From: Tetrapyrgos nigripes
Lineage: Eukaryota; Basidiomycota; Agaricomycetes; Agaricales; Campanellaceae
Reading direction: 5' to 3'
NCBI GenBank assembly: GCA_013368315.1
Contig: JAACJM010000201.1
Location: 62,001-126,000 of the forward strand
DNA length: 64,000 bases
Below are positions 46,527 to 58,170 of this stretch, one piece after another; position 1 is the first letter of the stretch, and each line of letters begins with the position of its first letter. Below the pieces are notes generated by a model. It saw only the letters and a program-made list of their open reading frames with translations, ran no database searches and had not been told where the DNA came from. Position numbers and translations under genes: made by a program.

Positions 46527-47582
46527 ATGCTCAAGACCATATCAGTTTCAATACCCCGCTTCTTCACCACACCTCGTTACCGGAATGGTCTGGATAGTCG
46601 TGTCATAAAGAGAGAGTATTCGTTGGCGTCACAAGAACCTAAAGAACCTAAGGTGTGTCCTCCACAAATTTGGTTCAGAGTGTCTGCTGACTATGACTTC
46701 AGAAACCACTATTCATATATACCGTTTCTACGGTCGTACCCAGCGAACTCACTTCAGATGACTACTGCAAAATTGCAGAGCGATCTAGCATTTCATTCTC
46801 ACCAATGAAAAAAATCCAGTTCAAAGTCTACTATGACTTCTTTTCTGGAAGAAAATTTCCTACTGGATCGGGCGGCTTCTTTTACTATCATACTCCAGAC
46901 AACGCTCCGCTGTTTGCTGGTGGCATACGTTTTCGGGTCACCCCTTCGGAAGATCCTCAAACTTTCCAGGACGGCTTTGATTTGCTCAATGTCGCAGGTC
47001 TTCCATGGGAAATGCCAAATTGGCAACTTGTACTCGACAACAACCTCCATGAATGGGGCAAGAAATTGGACAAAGCTGCGGTCATTCGTCCCGGGGCCCT
47101 GCAACTATGCAAAAAACTTTTGCACAGCAAAAAGGTTGTAACCTATCCTCCGGCTCAACCTTTTATCTGGTCTTTCCGACAACCTTTCCCAATGATGGTC
47201 GGTAAAATACCAACACGTATCTGGGTTGTCAACGAGGAGAAGTTGAGTTCGATAACCCTATATCCCGAAATTGTGAGCTGGTTTGGAGGCCGGAAACCGA
47301 AACGTACGTCGTTTTTCTCCTCTTTTTCTTCCTCGCAAAAGAAAGCTGATGCGAAGAGTAAACTCAGATAAACGATATGCACATGTTTGTTTTGATAAGG
47401 AAGGAGACGACCTCGTCCTGAAGCTTGTCACCAGACCGCAAAAACTAGCGGACAAGATGACATACCCCGAAGGATATACGACTTCTGGGTTTACTTACCG
47501 ACCACGGACTCGCATGTTTTATGCTGAAGAAGCGCTGGAAATTATTAAAAATTTTGCCTACAGACAGCCTCAGGGATCCTGA
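46527..47582 (+). CDS. Conserved-looking protein of unknown function, possibly mitochondrial
   Basis: Exons 46527-46652, 46703-47303 and 47368-47582 give 313 residues; introns of 50 and 64 nt with good donors (GTGTGT, GTACGT). The N-terminus MLKTISVSIPRFFTTPRYRN is basic, hydroxylated and without acids, like a mitochondrial presequence. The body is rich in aromatic residues (IQFKVYYDFFSGRKFP; GSGGFFYYHTPD; GLPWEMPNWQLVLD; QPFIWSFRQPFPMM) and ends in LEIIKNFAYRQPQGS. No membrane helix or catalytic motif was recognised. The regular exon phases and codon-like texture argue for a real gene. I cannot name a function. Confidence 0.75.
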
Positions 47583-49139
47583 AGCGCTCTATCCTTAGAG
47601 ACAATACATAAACCTTTGGTGTGTACTCCTTTAGTTTTTCTGTAGCGAGGGAGGCGTATTGACTCGTCCTCTTCCTACTCAGTGTCCTATGCCAAAAGAG
47701 GTCAAGTCAGGCATCGTCTCTTCAATCTGAGCATCTTTCTTCTACTTTGTGATGCGTAGCCCAGTGACGTGTCACGGCGAAAAAACCTGCGCCGTGTGGA
47801 AGAACTGGGAGGTTCTTTGTACTTAGCGTGGAGACTTTCCGAGTCCTGACTTCACATATGGTACAAACGGAAGCGTTACAGTAGACTAAGGGATTAATTA
47901 GATGAAATAGAGAAGGCACTCTCCACTTAAATCCTGGATGCATTTAGTCTCCCCTAGGCAGACTCAAGCTAGCAGGCTAGCTTAATAGGATGCACTCGCT
48001 ATCTTGACTGAAGTTTACCGATAACCAACTCCAAGCACTAAACACGTGGCTACCATCTCCTTTGAGAGCAACGTGAACGATTCATCTTCACAGACTTCAC
48101 TGTTCTTCAAATTTGGGTCTCCAGACTAAAGCAACTACAACTTTTTTTCGACTTCTTGGCCTGAAAGCTCAGGATGCTCTCGGGAAACTTCCGCTTTACG
48201 GAATTCTGAATCTGTGCGAGCCCTATACTCAACTACTTACACTCCTGGTTTCGAAAGCCCAACAAAGGACACAACGCCTGCCTCTGAAGCCCTCGCAATG
48301 CGAAATTGTCTCCTTTCGTGGAGCAATTCCTCTCCATATGCATGAGAGCAGGAGCGGAAAAACGAACTTCTTGTCTTCTCCGATAATCCCTTGACGAAGA
48401 TCTTCCGTTGCTCAAATCAGGCATTCCTCTGTACGCATAAAAAATCTTAATGAGGCCTTCCTAGGACGACCCTACCGCATAGAATTTTCCTCCATTTTCT
48501 GCGCCAATGGAGAAGTACTAATAACCTTTCTTTCAGGTGTCAATTTTTACGAGTGTTGGACGTTGGTCAATTCCGCCTTAGGTATCTCGTTTTACTATTA
48601 GGTAGAAATCCTTAGCTTTAGAAGTACCAGAACTTGATTGGCTACGCAAGGAATTTCCTTTTAATAAAAGTCCCTCTGCCCACCTTCTCTGCAATCGATG
48701 CAAGATGAGGATTCTGGCGTTTTTCGATCAACGGAGTGAGGAACTCCAAGTTTTGTTCTGGAAAAACTACGCAGCCCTGACAATCACCTCAATCACCTCA
48801 ATCACCTCCATTAGCTCGGAACTCATCGCGTTGTGTGCGGCTGGGCGGGCAGAAGCCGTTCTTTCTGTTGGACAAGGGTTAGTCTCGTGTCGCCAGCACC
48901 TTGGTAGACTAGCTCTGATCGTCGAGCCTGCGTTTTAGGGATCACATACTCCAGCAGGTACTGGGAGAAGCTGTTAAGAAGCTCGGTGTGTTCATCGAGG
49001 TGAGCTTCGCTACTTACTGATCCTGAAGAGTCGACGTCGCCGGCCATCGTTTGACCTCCTTCCGTCTCTAGTAGGAAGTAGGACCTCAAGTCAAGCGGCA
49101 TTTACATTCTCGTCTAAAGAAAGTCTTCCTTGACATCTG
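47583..49139. other. Intergenic region with a short tandem repeat
   Basis: About 1.55 kb. Contains three head-to-tail TCAATCACC-type 9-mers near 48780-48809. Frames at 48113-48394 and 48705-48938 lack support; part of this may be the decayed 5' end of the kinase pseudogene that follows. Confidence 0.45.
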
Positions 49140-50450
49140 CATCTCCTGGTCCATATGCCCTCGGTTTTTGCACAAAGAAGGGTGGTTGGTTGTCGACATG
49201 AAAGCAAGACCGATCTCACATGGTGGATTTTCTGACGTGTAAGTATCGAGCAAAGCTGGACGGTACGCTAGTTGCATTGAAGCGCTTGCGACAGGGGGAG
49301 GCAGATCATGTCGAGATGCGCGAGGTGCGCTTTCTGTTAGTCATTGGTCTTGCAGTGTTATTACCTCGAGCTCTCTGTGACCTCCACCTTCTCCCGATTC
49401 AGAAATTTATGCAAGAAGCGATGATTCTGCATAGCTTGGACCATCCTAATATCCTTCCGTTCGTCTGCGTTGAAGACCCCGGGATAGTTAGTTTCATTAT
49501 ATCTAGTATCTAGTTGGATGATGAATGGTCATGTTGTAGAGTTTTTGAAGAATAATCCCCATTGTGGCTTAGAGGATAGAATGTTGTCCTTCGGCATGTT
49601 TTCTCGAGATATATTCATTGGTTTTCGTCAGGTCTCGCAGATAGCTCGCGGTCTGGTTTATGTACACGACAGCTATATTGTTCACGCCAACTTGAAGGGT
49701 GTCAGTCCTTTCCTTGTATCGTGACTTGTAGATGACTCACGTATCTCTCCCAACTGGAAATAGACCAACATCCTCGTCGATGACATGAGCAATGCTCGCA
49801 TTCACACCCAGCACTAACCAATATTCATTGGCCAAAAGTTAGTTCGGAAAGATCAAGTTTTCGAGGGACCAGGAAACTCATTTGGAAACGAAAGGTTTTC
49901 GTGCTTCAGAAATTTATCGGAAGCGGATCCGAGCCAATCGGATCGCTTGCCGAGGCTTCGGAAATTTAAAGTTTTCAAATCCGTTTTCGAGCACCAGAGA
50001 TTTGATGTTTCCTAATTAAGTTCTAGCCACGGAATATTGGTTACTGCTGGGTGTGATTGTTGACTTTGGTAACGCCTTTTACTGTATCGACCTTTCCGAT
50101 ACAGTTCCGCCGACACACCAGAATTTGGGTACGTATAGATGGATGGCACCGGAGTTGATCCTGCTTGGGGACGTCCCAGCCAGATAGCCGACATTTGCTA
50201 GCGACATGTTTTCGTTTGCAATGTGTGTATAGGAAGTGAGTCATATTCCGCTGTTTCTTGCGCGAGTTGATGATAGAGGTATATTCCAAGGACATACCCT
50301 TGAGGTCAAGTCAATTATGGCAGCCTTGAGCATGAAGTTCGGCGAGCGGCCAGCAAAACCCTGAGTTTCCGACCGTGTCACAAGATTGTTTGCTGGTCAC
50401 AAGACCCAGCCGACCGACCAATGACTGTGTTCGTCTCCCGGAAGAAGGTG
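49140..50450 (+). pseudogene. TKL-type protein kinase pseudogene
   Basis: Kinase blocks appear in order on the plus strand: Gly-rich loop ISHGGFSDV, AKLDGTLVALKRLR (Lys of VALK), EAMILHSLDHPNILPFV, QVSQIARGLVYVHDS, IVHANLKG in place of HRDLK, TNILVDD, VDFGNAFYC, GTYRWMAPELIL and ASDMFSFAM. A 4-nt insertion at the Gly-rich loop (GTGTAAGTAT) shifts the frame, stops follow MSNARIHTQH and GDVPAR, and about 240 nt of unrelated sequence separates NILVDD from DFG. The catalytic Asp is replaced by Asn. TKL-like kinases are greatly expanded in agaricomycetes, so a dead copy is unsurprising. Some gaps are ordinary introns (for example near 49736). Confidence 0.75.
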
Positions 50451-50732
50451 GGAGAGCAGTGTGAGATGTAGTATTGTTTTCGTCTATGAAATTTTCTGAA
50501 TATCTGCGGAGGGAGAGTCAGGAGACGGAATGTCGGCTGTGGGTCGTTCTTCCACGGAGAGACGACCTAGTCCACCGGCATTTTGTAGCCCTTTATCCAC
50601 TGGGACTTGAGTCGTAGCCGTTTCCTTAGCAGAGACGAGCGTGTCAAAATCCGACATCAAAGAAGGACGAGTTATATTGCACATCGAGTGTATGGTCATG
50701 CTGAAGTACGAAAGAGGAAATGAAAAGAGGAA

Positions 50733-51419
50733 ATGAAAACAGATGAGCTATCTTCGTTCTGCTATCTAACTATCATGTCAGCGTCGTCTGCGCAAGGTAA
50801 AAAAGACCTCCATACCGTACACCAGATGACTCAGTCCTCAGAAGGTTCCCTCCCAGTCAACTTTGGCGTCGTTATCTTCCCAACATTTCAGGCATTGGAC
50901 GTTTTTGGGCCTCTCGATGCCTTAAACGTCCTCTCTCGCAGTCATCACATAGACCTCTCCATAATCGCACAAACTCTCGATCCCGTATCCACGAAGTACA
51001 GAGACCCGTCCGTCAACCCTCTGAACTCCAATTTCGGCGAGTCAGTCGTGCCCACACACGATTTCTCCAACGCACCACCACTGGATGTCTTGATTATTCC
51101 AGGAGGCTTGGGTACTCGAGCAGAAGACCTCGACTCGCTCATCGATTTTGTGCGAAAGGTCTATCCAACCCTCAAGTATGTCCTGACAATCTGTACGGGG
51201 TCTTGGCTCGCCGCTCGTGCAGGCATCCTGGATGGAAGACGAGCGACATCAAACAAGCGTTCCTGGAGCCAGACTAAAGTGATCAGTCCGAATGTGAAGT
51301 GGGTCTCTCATGCGAGATGGGTGGTCGATGGAAACATATGGACCTCATCGGGAGTCGCTGCAGGGATTGATGCCACTCTGGCATTTATAGAGGAAGTGTT
51401 TGGAAAAAAAAAAAGCTGA
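50733..51419 (+). CDS. DJ-1/PfpI family protein (isocyanide hydratase-like), probable C-terminal frameshift
   Basis: Intronless frame of 228 residues from the first ATG; a second ATG at 50775 (MSASSAQGKK) is equally plausible. Class I glutamine amidotransferase-like fold: NFGVVIFPTFQALDVFGPLD, LDVLIIPGGLGTRA, and the nucleophile elbow YVLTICTGSWLAARAGIL with Cys154 (Cys140 from the second start), then HARWVVDGNIWTSSGVAAGI. Known of the family: glyoxalase, isocyanide hydratase or protease-like activities; the substrate here is unknown. The frame ends at an A11 run (51404-51414) as FGKKKS. With one A fewer it would run on through EEVSMIMEYQRHLDANVD to a stop at 51508-51510, which looks like the normal family C-terminus. 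Confidence 0.85.
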   Translation: MKTDELSSFCYLTIMSASSAQGKKDLHTVHQMTQSSEGSLPVNFGVVIFPTFQALDVFGPLDALNVLSRSHHIDLSIIAQTLDPVSTKYRDPSVNPLNSNFGESVVPTHDFSNAPPLDVLIIPGGLGTRAEDLDSLIDFVRKVYPTLKYVLTICTGSWLAARAGILDGRRATSNKRSWSQTKVISPNVKWVSHARWVVDGNIWTSSGVAAGIDATLAFIEEVFGKKKS

Positions 51420-51509
51420 AGAGGTTTCGATGATTATGGAGTACCAGCGACATCTTGATGCTAATGTCGATCCATATGCAGAGTTGTACAATCTTCCTCG
51501 AGAAAATTA

Positions 51510-51620
51510 GAAATGAAGTATTGCATTGCACTGAGACTGTTGTGGTCGTGGTCAGTAGCGAGGACGTAGAAATGAAGTATTGCATTGCACTGAGACTGTT
51601 GTGGGCCAGTAGCGAGGACG
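51510..51620. repeat. Tandem duplication, period 59 bp
   Basis: Copy 1 at 51510-51568 and copy 2 at 51569-51620 both begin GAAATGAAGTATTGCATTGC and end GTAGCGAGGACG; copy 2 lacks a short TCGTGGT segment. It lies just after the extended stop of the DJ-1-like gene and ends 72 bp before the ATP4 start, so inside the ATP4 promoter region. Confidence 0.9.
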
Positions 51621-51692
51621 GCTCCCCGAATTCCTACGATAAAACTCCCACGTATCTCACCACCTTCCAACTGCTTCCCTCTTTTTCAAAAT

Positions 51693-52691
51693 ATGGCCTC
51701 TAGAATTGCTGTATCCTCCCTGAGGGCCGCTGGTATGTTTGCTGTATGTGTGTTTAGAGAGCTTTCATGTTTAAATCTCTGTTTTCTTTCAGCACGACCC
51801 AGGACGGTCGCGGCCGTACCACAAATGTTGGCCTTGTACGTGTAACTCGTCATCCTGCAGGTTTCCAACTCTCAAGACTTTCTACATGTGCTAGACGGTC
51901 GATGGCCACCTCTTCTAACCCACCTCCTCCTAACGAACGTGCCGAACAAATCGTCAACAAGCTTCCCTCGTCACCCGGTCTCATCACCAAGACCGGTACT
52001 GCTATCCTCGGTACAGGTCTCGCTGCTGCTGCCATCTCCCAGGAGCTCTACGTCGTCAATGAGGAATCCCTCATTCTCATTGGTACCGCCATTGTCTTGA
52101 CTTTCCTTGGAAGGGTACGCGTTTGTCTGGATTGGTAAATTTGTCCAAAATTCTGATTCTGTGTACAGGCTATCCGGGAACCCTACAGCAGCTGGGCTAG
52201 CGCTCAAGTGGAGAAAATTAGAGGTGTTTTGAACAGTGCTCGTGCAGAACACACTCAAGCTGTCCAGGAGCGTATCGACAATGTCAAGCAGATGAAGGAT
52301 GTCGTCGCGTTGACTGAGAGCCTTTTTGCCTTGTCAAAGGTGCGTATCACGTTCACTGGGTTTAAGAAACTTTATTCATGTTCCTATAGGCAACCGCCAA
52401 GCTCGAGGCCGAGACTTTTGTCCAGAAGCAAAAGGTTGCTCTTGCCTCTGAGATGAAAGGTGTTCTCGACAGCTGGGTCCGCTTCGAGCAGCAGCAGAAG
52501 GAGAGCGAGCAGGCTGAGCTCACCAAGACTATCATCGACAAGGTACTTGCTAGCTTGCAGGACGAAAAGACGCAGAAGGACATTTTACTTTCTGCAGTGT
52601 CGGAGGTGGAGCGTGAGTCCTGTATTTTTCATTTGCAGTTTTCGTAGACTCACTCTGGCCAACAGAAATGGTTAAGAACAAGGCTATCTAA
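51693..52691 (+). CDS. ATP4: Mitochondrial F1Fo-ATP synthase subunit b
   Basis: Exons 51693-51732, 51793-51835, 51895-52114, 52169-52339, 52390-52612 and 52666-52691 give 240 residues. Peripheral-stalk subunit that holds F1 against Fo in the inner mitochondrial membrane. A presequence (MASRIAVSSLRAAARPR, then RSMATSSN) is followed by NKLPSSPGLITKTGTAILGT, a hydrophobic hairpin (LGTGLAAAAISQELYVV, LILIGTAIVLTFLGR), then the long charged helix (QVEKIRGVLNSARAEHTQAV, FVQKQKVALASEMKGVL, LDSWVRFEQQQKESEQ) and the C-terminus EQMVKNKAI or close to it. Intron 51836-51894 inside the presequence was chosen over a 25-nt alternative because it gives LRSMATSS. Identification is secure; the exact presequence splicing is slightly less so. 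Confidence 0.94.
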
Positions 52692-53618
52692 TTATATTAA
52701 TTCCTCATGTTAAACCAATAGAATGAGCTGTTGGATTTTCAACTTTATCCCCAGGGCAAAGATTGTCGTTTTCGTCAGCGGCCTTAAAAGCATTCTTGTC
52801 TCCTTATGATGCGCAGATGTGCATCTTCGCCGGTCTTGCGTAGACTTTCGACCTTCTTTCTGTGTGGCAGATGTGGGCTCATTCCGTATACACGCGCGTA
52901 TGATTCCCTCCATTGGCATCTATCTCTGATGCTGTCCAGACAACGAGGTTCTTCTATGTTTTTGCCCCCTTTACCTACCAGGCTAGTTGCCGGAGATCTT
53001 CGTGCTTTGAGAGTGGCCAATCACACTAAAAGATCATGGAAGATATGCTTCTGACCGTTCCGTCCATTATTGTGACCTGCTTACTCTGGCCTCTTTCTGG
53101 AGATGGCTGGGCCAGAGGATAAGCCTGTTGGCGCAATACGGGTGCACCGGGGTGCTGACGGTTGCATATGTCGGTTGCATATGTCGGTTTCTTTCTCAAT
53201 CTGCTCGACCTTAAGTAGCGTCAGTGTAATGAAAGTTATGTCACTTCCTAGTCTATATCCGTACAGTTCCGGTTGCCATTTGATGAACAGCCATGATCTG
53301 AGGAAGAAGCATTAACTAAGTAGACTATTGCTCACATGTCCATGTCTTCCTCTATTCTCGACAGTCTGCCTGCCAATCTTGGTGCTTTGAGAAAACATGA
53401 AACGGATAAGGATTCATAAGTGGTTAGCAGGTATCAACTTCTTCCGTATTGCCGTGTTTTGAGGGGTGCTAAATGATCATATTTCCTTCTTAGGTTCGCA
53501 TGACAGGTACATAAAGATCTTGGTCGACCGCTGGATTGGACGTGAGACCCTTGACCCCCGTCAATTCAGAGTCGTCGCTAAGATAATCGAGGAAACGCTT
53601 TCGGGCTTGTGTGCGCGG
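52692..53618. other. Intergenic region
   Basis: About 0.9 kb; 3' flank of ATP4 and promoter side of the next gene. Contains a perfect 13-bp tandem pair GGTTGCATATGTC at 53160-53185. No supported gene. Confidence 0.5.
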
Positions 53619-53627
53619 TATATAAAA
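53619..53627 (+). promoter_or_regulatory. TATA box of the membrane protein gene
   Basis: TATATAAAA, 49 bp before the ATG at 53676, implying a very short 5' leader if used. Confidence 0.5.
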
Positions 53628-53675
53628 CCCGTCGTCGACCGCTGCACAGAACCCTTCCCTTGGTCGCACTCTTGA

Positions 53676-54796
53676 ATGCTGGCACAGTGGGCCTGTGTGT
53701 CTAATGGCTGGCTTCTTCCTCTCCTTCAAGTCTGGTCTTTCCTTCTTCTACTCTCGGCGCGTCAATGTCTAGCTCAGCAAGGTGGATCTTTGCAAAACGT
53801 GTCGATATCGAATGTGGACTCCCAGATCACATACTCTCCTTTCCGTTGCAATTCCAGTAATACTCAGTCTTTCGATGAGGAGTGTGGAGGTGGATGGTAC
53901 GTGGATTAGTTGAGTCAAAATCTTCGTTATAGACAAGTGATCGATGATGGGTAGGCAAGTCTTGGATGTGAATGGAGTGTCGGTAGTGTCGACACAGGGC
54001 CCGAGCGCTGCAGCAGCGAATATCGTCCCTCAATTTTTTCTACGGATACGAGGTGAGTGCCTGCTGCCTGTTGCTACATATGCACGACGCTAACTGATGC
54101 GCCTTACATTATTTTTTCACTCCTCCCTAACCCGAGTAGCCTCAGCGGTGATTATAACAACCTCCCCGCTATCAAATGCAACGATGAACATCACCGTCTC
54201 GGCCGGAAATGCGTCCGTCAACGTTGCTGCCAACTCAAGTCTAGGAGTTATAGGCATTTTCAATTTATATGAAGCTGAAACCACAACGATTGCAATAACT
54301 TATATTTCGGATTCTGATTTAATACCTTCCCGTCTGGATATTGGGAGCATTACAGCACAAGTTACTAATAATCAGTAAGTACACTGGGTTTCGGTTTTGC
54401 GGTGATGGTGTAAGAAGGCTAACAACTGCCTCTTAAACGTGAACCAGAGCGTCATCTTCCATATTACCTACAATGACATTACCACCTTCCGTCAGCATAC
54501 CGACGTTCTCTGCGACATCGAGTTCTTCTGCAACTTCTACTGCCTCTGCAGGTGGTTCAACCTCACGAAAGAGACTCGTCGCGGACGCAGTAGGTTTAAC
54601 GGTCGGTCTTGGTCTTGGCCTCACTGCGGTAGCTGTAGGAGTTTATCTGATCTGGAGAAGGAGAAAGCGGAAGAGTGCAGAGGACGTAGAGTCGCGGTGG
54701 AGCAGTCAGCGGGCTTCTCCCAGTTCTGGTGGAACTGGGCCCTCTCGTTTTCACATACGAAGGAATAAAGACAATCAGGATACCAGATGGTTTTGA
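53676..54796 (+). CDS. Signal-peptide, one-helix membrane protein of unknown function
   Basis: Exons 53676-53896, 53955-54052, 54140-54374 and 54448-54796 give 300 residues. A hydrophobic N-terminus (LLPLLQVWSFLLLLSARQ followed by CLA/QQ) looks like a cleaved signal. The ectodomain has NVSISNVDSQITYSPF and several N-glycosylation sites (NVS, NSS, NAT, NIT, NAS), followed by a Ser/Thr/Ala stalk. One helix (AVGLTVGLGLGLTAVAVGVY) precedes a basic stop-transfer (IWRRRKRKS) and a short tail. The NV-x-N/D-D-x-x-ITYSP motif recurs in many agaricomycete membrane proteins. It is not closely related to copies A and B. Function unknown. Confidence 0.8.
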
Positions 54797-56106
54797 TAAA
54801 TTTTATTCGTTAAAGTATCTTATTATCGGTGAACGCCGTGTACACTAATTATAATATTAATCGTAGCGCAGGATACTTGAAGCCGCCCAAGAGAGGTTAT
54901 TGAGAGTAGCAAGGAAACGATTCGTTACTGTACGAGGATGTACTGGAGGTAACGAAAGAATGCTATTCCATGGATACTACTCGGAAACGAGTACCAACAC
55001 GAGGCAGGTCGCTGGGAACATTTCTGGGTACGAACTAACTGGTGGAAATCGTCAGCGGCTCAGCTTTGGGCAGGCAGGCACAACTAACTAGACCCGTTGG
55101 CTGGCAGATGGGATGATCTTCACAACTACATATTCACAAAGCTTTCTTTAGTTAGGTTGAGGTTCCAGTGTTCGTAGATCCGGACCGGTATCGGTGTCAA
55201 TGCAGAGATAAGAGTGACTATCTCAGAAGGCCAACCTAAAGGATCGTCCGGAGCTGGTGATGACACCAGTACTAACAAAAGATTGCGAGGATTCGCTCTA
55301 ATAGCAGAGACGGTGACAGTTCGTCAGAGAGTATACGTGAAGACATGACCCTGGGCATCATTAAGCAGATTCACGAAAAAAGGTCAGCCGGCCAATAACT
55401 GGAACCAGTTATCCAAGAATACGCGTATCCATCAAGTACTCATGATAAGTAATCCTTTCTACGGATCCAATTCTAGGACATCCCGAAATCAACGCAGCGA
55501 AGACCTGGTGCTGATCTTGCAATTGCGACATTGACCTGGAGCATTGAATATTGACCTCTCAGGCCTCAGGGGTCATTGATGACCAGACTTTGCAGCTTCA
55601 TTGGCTCAAATTGAGTTCCAGAGGAGCGAGATAGATTTCTAAGAGGATATATTGCGTCTAGTCACTGATATACCCTTGAAGACGAGAGTATTTGGCGTCA
55701 GAGACGATTGCAAGTTGAAGAGGAGGTGAGAGGAGTGTCCAAGCTGAGGCGGCTGCACGTGTGGCTTTGAGTCTTGACGCTTTCATCCCGAACCACGACA
55801 ACCTCCAATGCTACCTTGGAATGAAAAGTGGCACCGAGCACTCTAAAAAACTGACACTCATAATGGGCGCCCCGTGATTCCAAGAGGGGAATCTACCTAT
55901 ATTTACAGCTGTAGTCGGCCGCTTGACGCGCATATATCATCGTTGGTTTACGACTTTATCTTCCGGAATCCCAAATGGACGAGGTGCAATCTGTAACGAG
56001 CGGAATTCTGAAGATTGGGATCTCCGGATCGTCTAAGTCGTGAAGGCACCTTGCTGACTTGACGACGGTTTGACTACGTCGAGGCCAACTCGAGTACCAA
56101 GAACTT
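54797..56106. other. Intergenic region
   Basis: 1.3 kb with no supported gene; frames are short and without motifs. Confidence 0.45.
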
Positions 56107-57880
56107 GTACACAGTGAGTGTTTGGCTGTTCCCATTTGTTTTCTGGAGGCTAACAAAGTCCTTCCTATGCACAGCGAATCTCACTGGCTTGAAGGGCTGT
56201 ATGCTGCCCTCGGGATTGCTTTCCACCAATTGGCCAAAATAGTCAATGGTGAGTTTGTCGATGATGACCTTTCTGTGCTCATTTGCTCATTCCCACAGAT
56301 TTGTCTCTGTCCTCATCAAACAATTTTTCTGCCGAAGCTATTATGCTTATGCTACCCTCCGTGTGCATTTGCTTGTCTCCCTCCTGTATCTTCCGGGAAA
56401 TCTTGGCGATGCTGGGTTTCCCAAGTTTTGCAATAATCCAATGCAGTACTTGCTACTCCACTTCTGGACAAGAGGTTCATGCACTGCACATCTCCGGTTT
56501 GACCGTTTGTTATGGCGGGCCCTGCGTGCTGCCTCAGTCATTGCTGTCCAGCTGCTGGTACGCGTTACTTGACCTAGAGTTTTCAGTATTGCTGCATTCC
56601 AAAATACCGTAATCTGCATGGCGAGACCCGGAGCATAGTGCTTCTGTCCAACCCCCGCGTCACCATGCAATCCCGGTAGTGAATTAGGAGTCGAATTAGG
56701 GTTTTTGAGACGTGGATCTTGATCAGGACATGAGTAACCAGCTCCTGGTTTCCCAGACGTTGTATACGCCTTAGAGTCGATGTTCTGTTACGCTCTTGGT
56801 CTCCTAGGCACCGCGTATGCCTCAAAGGTTTTACTCTTGCATGGTCCAGCTCCTGACCGGGACCCGCCGACAGACACATTAGCACAGGCACTTGCAATAT
56901 TTCCCGTTCTTCTGTGGTCTAGCTTACCACCCTGGCCGTATGGAAACGCTTCTTGACAATCTTGAAGGCTTTCCCTCTCTATCCGGTACACCGACGTCGT
57001 CGTCTTATGCCTGCTTCGCGCACATTCGTTGGACCGTGTGCAGTATCGTTGGAAGATAGACAATTGCACTCGACTTATTCGGTTCTGTGGTGGTTTTTGC
57101 AGTTGATACGGGCTTCATGGGATGGATGTCATCTTCCAGGCTGGGGGAACGAAGTTATGGGAAAGTGACTCCTCCAGGGGTTTTGATGGCGGTGCGGTAA
57201 TATCGATTAATTGGGCGCATCATCGACAGGGCAGGCTCCAGTCCATTTACTGCTATTTTCAGTGTGAATGTTGCATCTACCCAGCCGCCAAGGTCAAGCA
57301 CCGAACAGCCCGTTGACGATGAAGGCTGGGGCACGAGGGGTGTGCCATTGACATTTTGCACGGACTGGAGTAGATCGAGGATATCCATGCTTTGTCCTTC
57401 CTTTGACCACTCACTGGGGTCCGCTTCCATGCTCCTCCTTATTCCATTTTTGGATGGAATATATCAAAAAGAGTGCCACGGTTGGCGACGGGCAAGCGAC
57501 TAGTATTCAATCGTGTCATCATGACGGCATCCTGATTGAATATTGTGACACGTCTCCCAGCTTTGTTGCTGCTCTGGCTTTTAGCTTTGAACAGTACAAG
57601 GTCTCTATGGCTAATTCAGGACAGTCCTTTAAACTTGCTTGAAGCAAGTACGATACTGCATCTCCCCCATTCCTATGCGCCTCCACTCTCATTGAAGACC
57701 ATCTCGTGTCGCCGCATTACCCCTATCACTAGTTTTCTCGTTACGCTTCTTTCGTCTCTCCTTCGTTCGGCAGCACCGATTTTTGCTGTTGCACTGCCTT
57801 CGCTTTCCCGTTATCCTTCCATTCCGCACTGGGTGCTATTCCAAAGCCTCGTTGTTCTGTGGGATCCTGGATGGAGGTGA
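56107..57880 (+). pseudogene. Possible degenerate gene of unknown identity
   Basis: Two blocks that read like exons, VPICFLEANKVLPMHSESHW with GLYAALGIAFHQLAKIV (56122-56248) and LSLSSSNNFSAEAIMLMLPS onward (56301-56612), are separated by a good intron (GTGAGT...CCCACAG, 56249-56298) and stay in frame across it. Further Leu-rich frames follow (56788-57060, 57536-57880) but in shifting phases with stops. I do not recognise the protein. It may be a decayed gene or a gene whose introns I cannot place. Confidence 0.3.
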
Positions 57881-58170
57881 GTCAGTGGTGTAACCTGAAA
57901 AGTAGTGCCATCATCGCTAATACCCTCACCGCCCACAATAGATCATCTTCTAAAGGAAAACTGCGCCCATTCGGGGCTGCAGCCATCATCTACCGTGTGA
58001 TCTGCTAGGATCTGCTGTCATTAGAAAGGTGTAGATGTCACACTTGCTGGATCACCGTCTTCATCGAGCATGACCACGGTTTAAAGCGTCTGTTTGTTAT
58101 AGCTTGGACAGAGACCGACAAAATCTAAACAAAGAGAGAGTTGTTTCAAGCGTTTTGCACCTACACCACG

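Noticed and set aside
51836..51860. 25-nt intron option in ATP4
   Set aside because: Below any plausible intron length; the 59-nt intron to 51894 keeps frame and gives a normal presequence.
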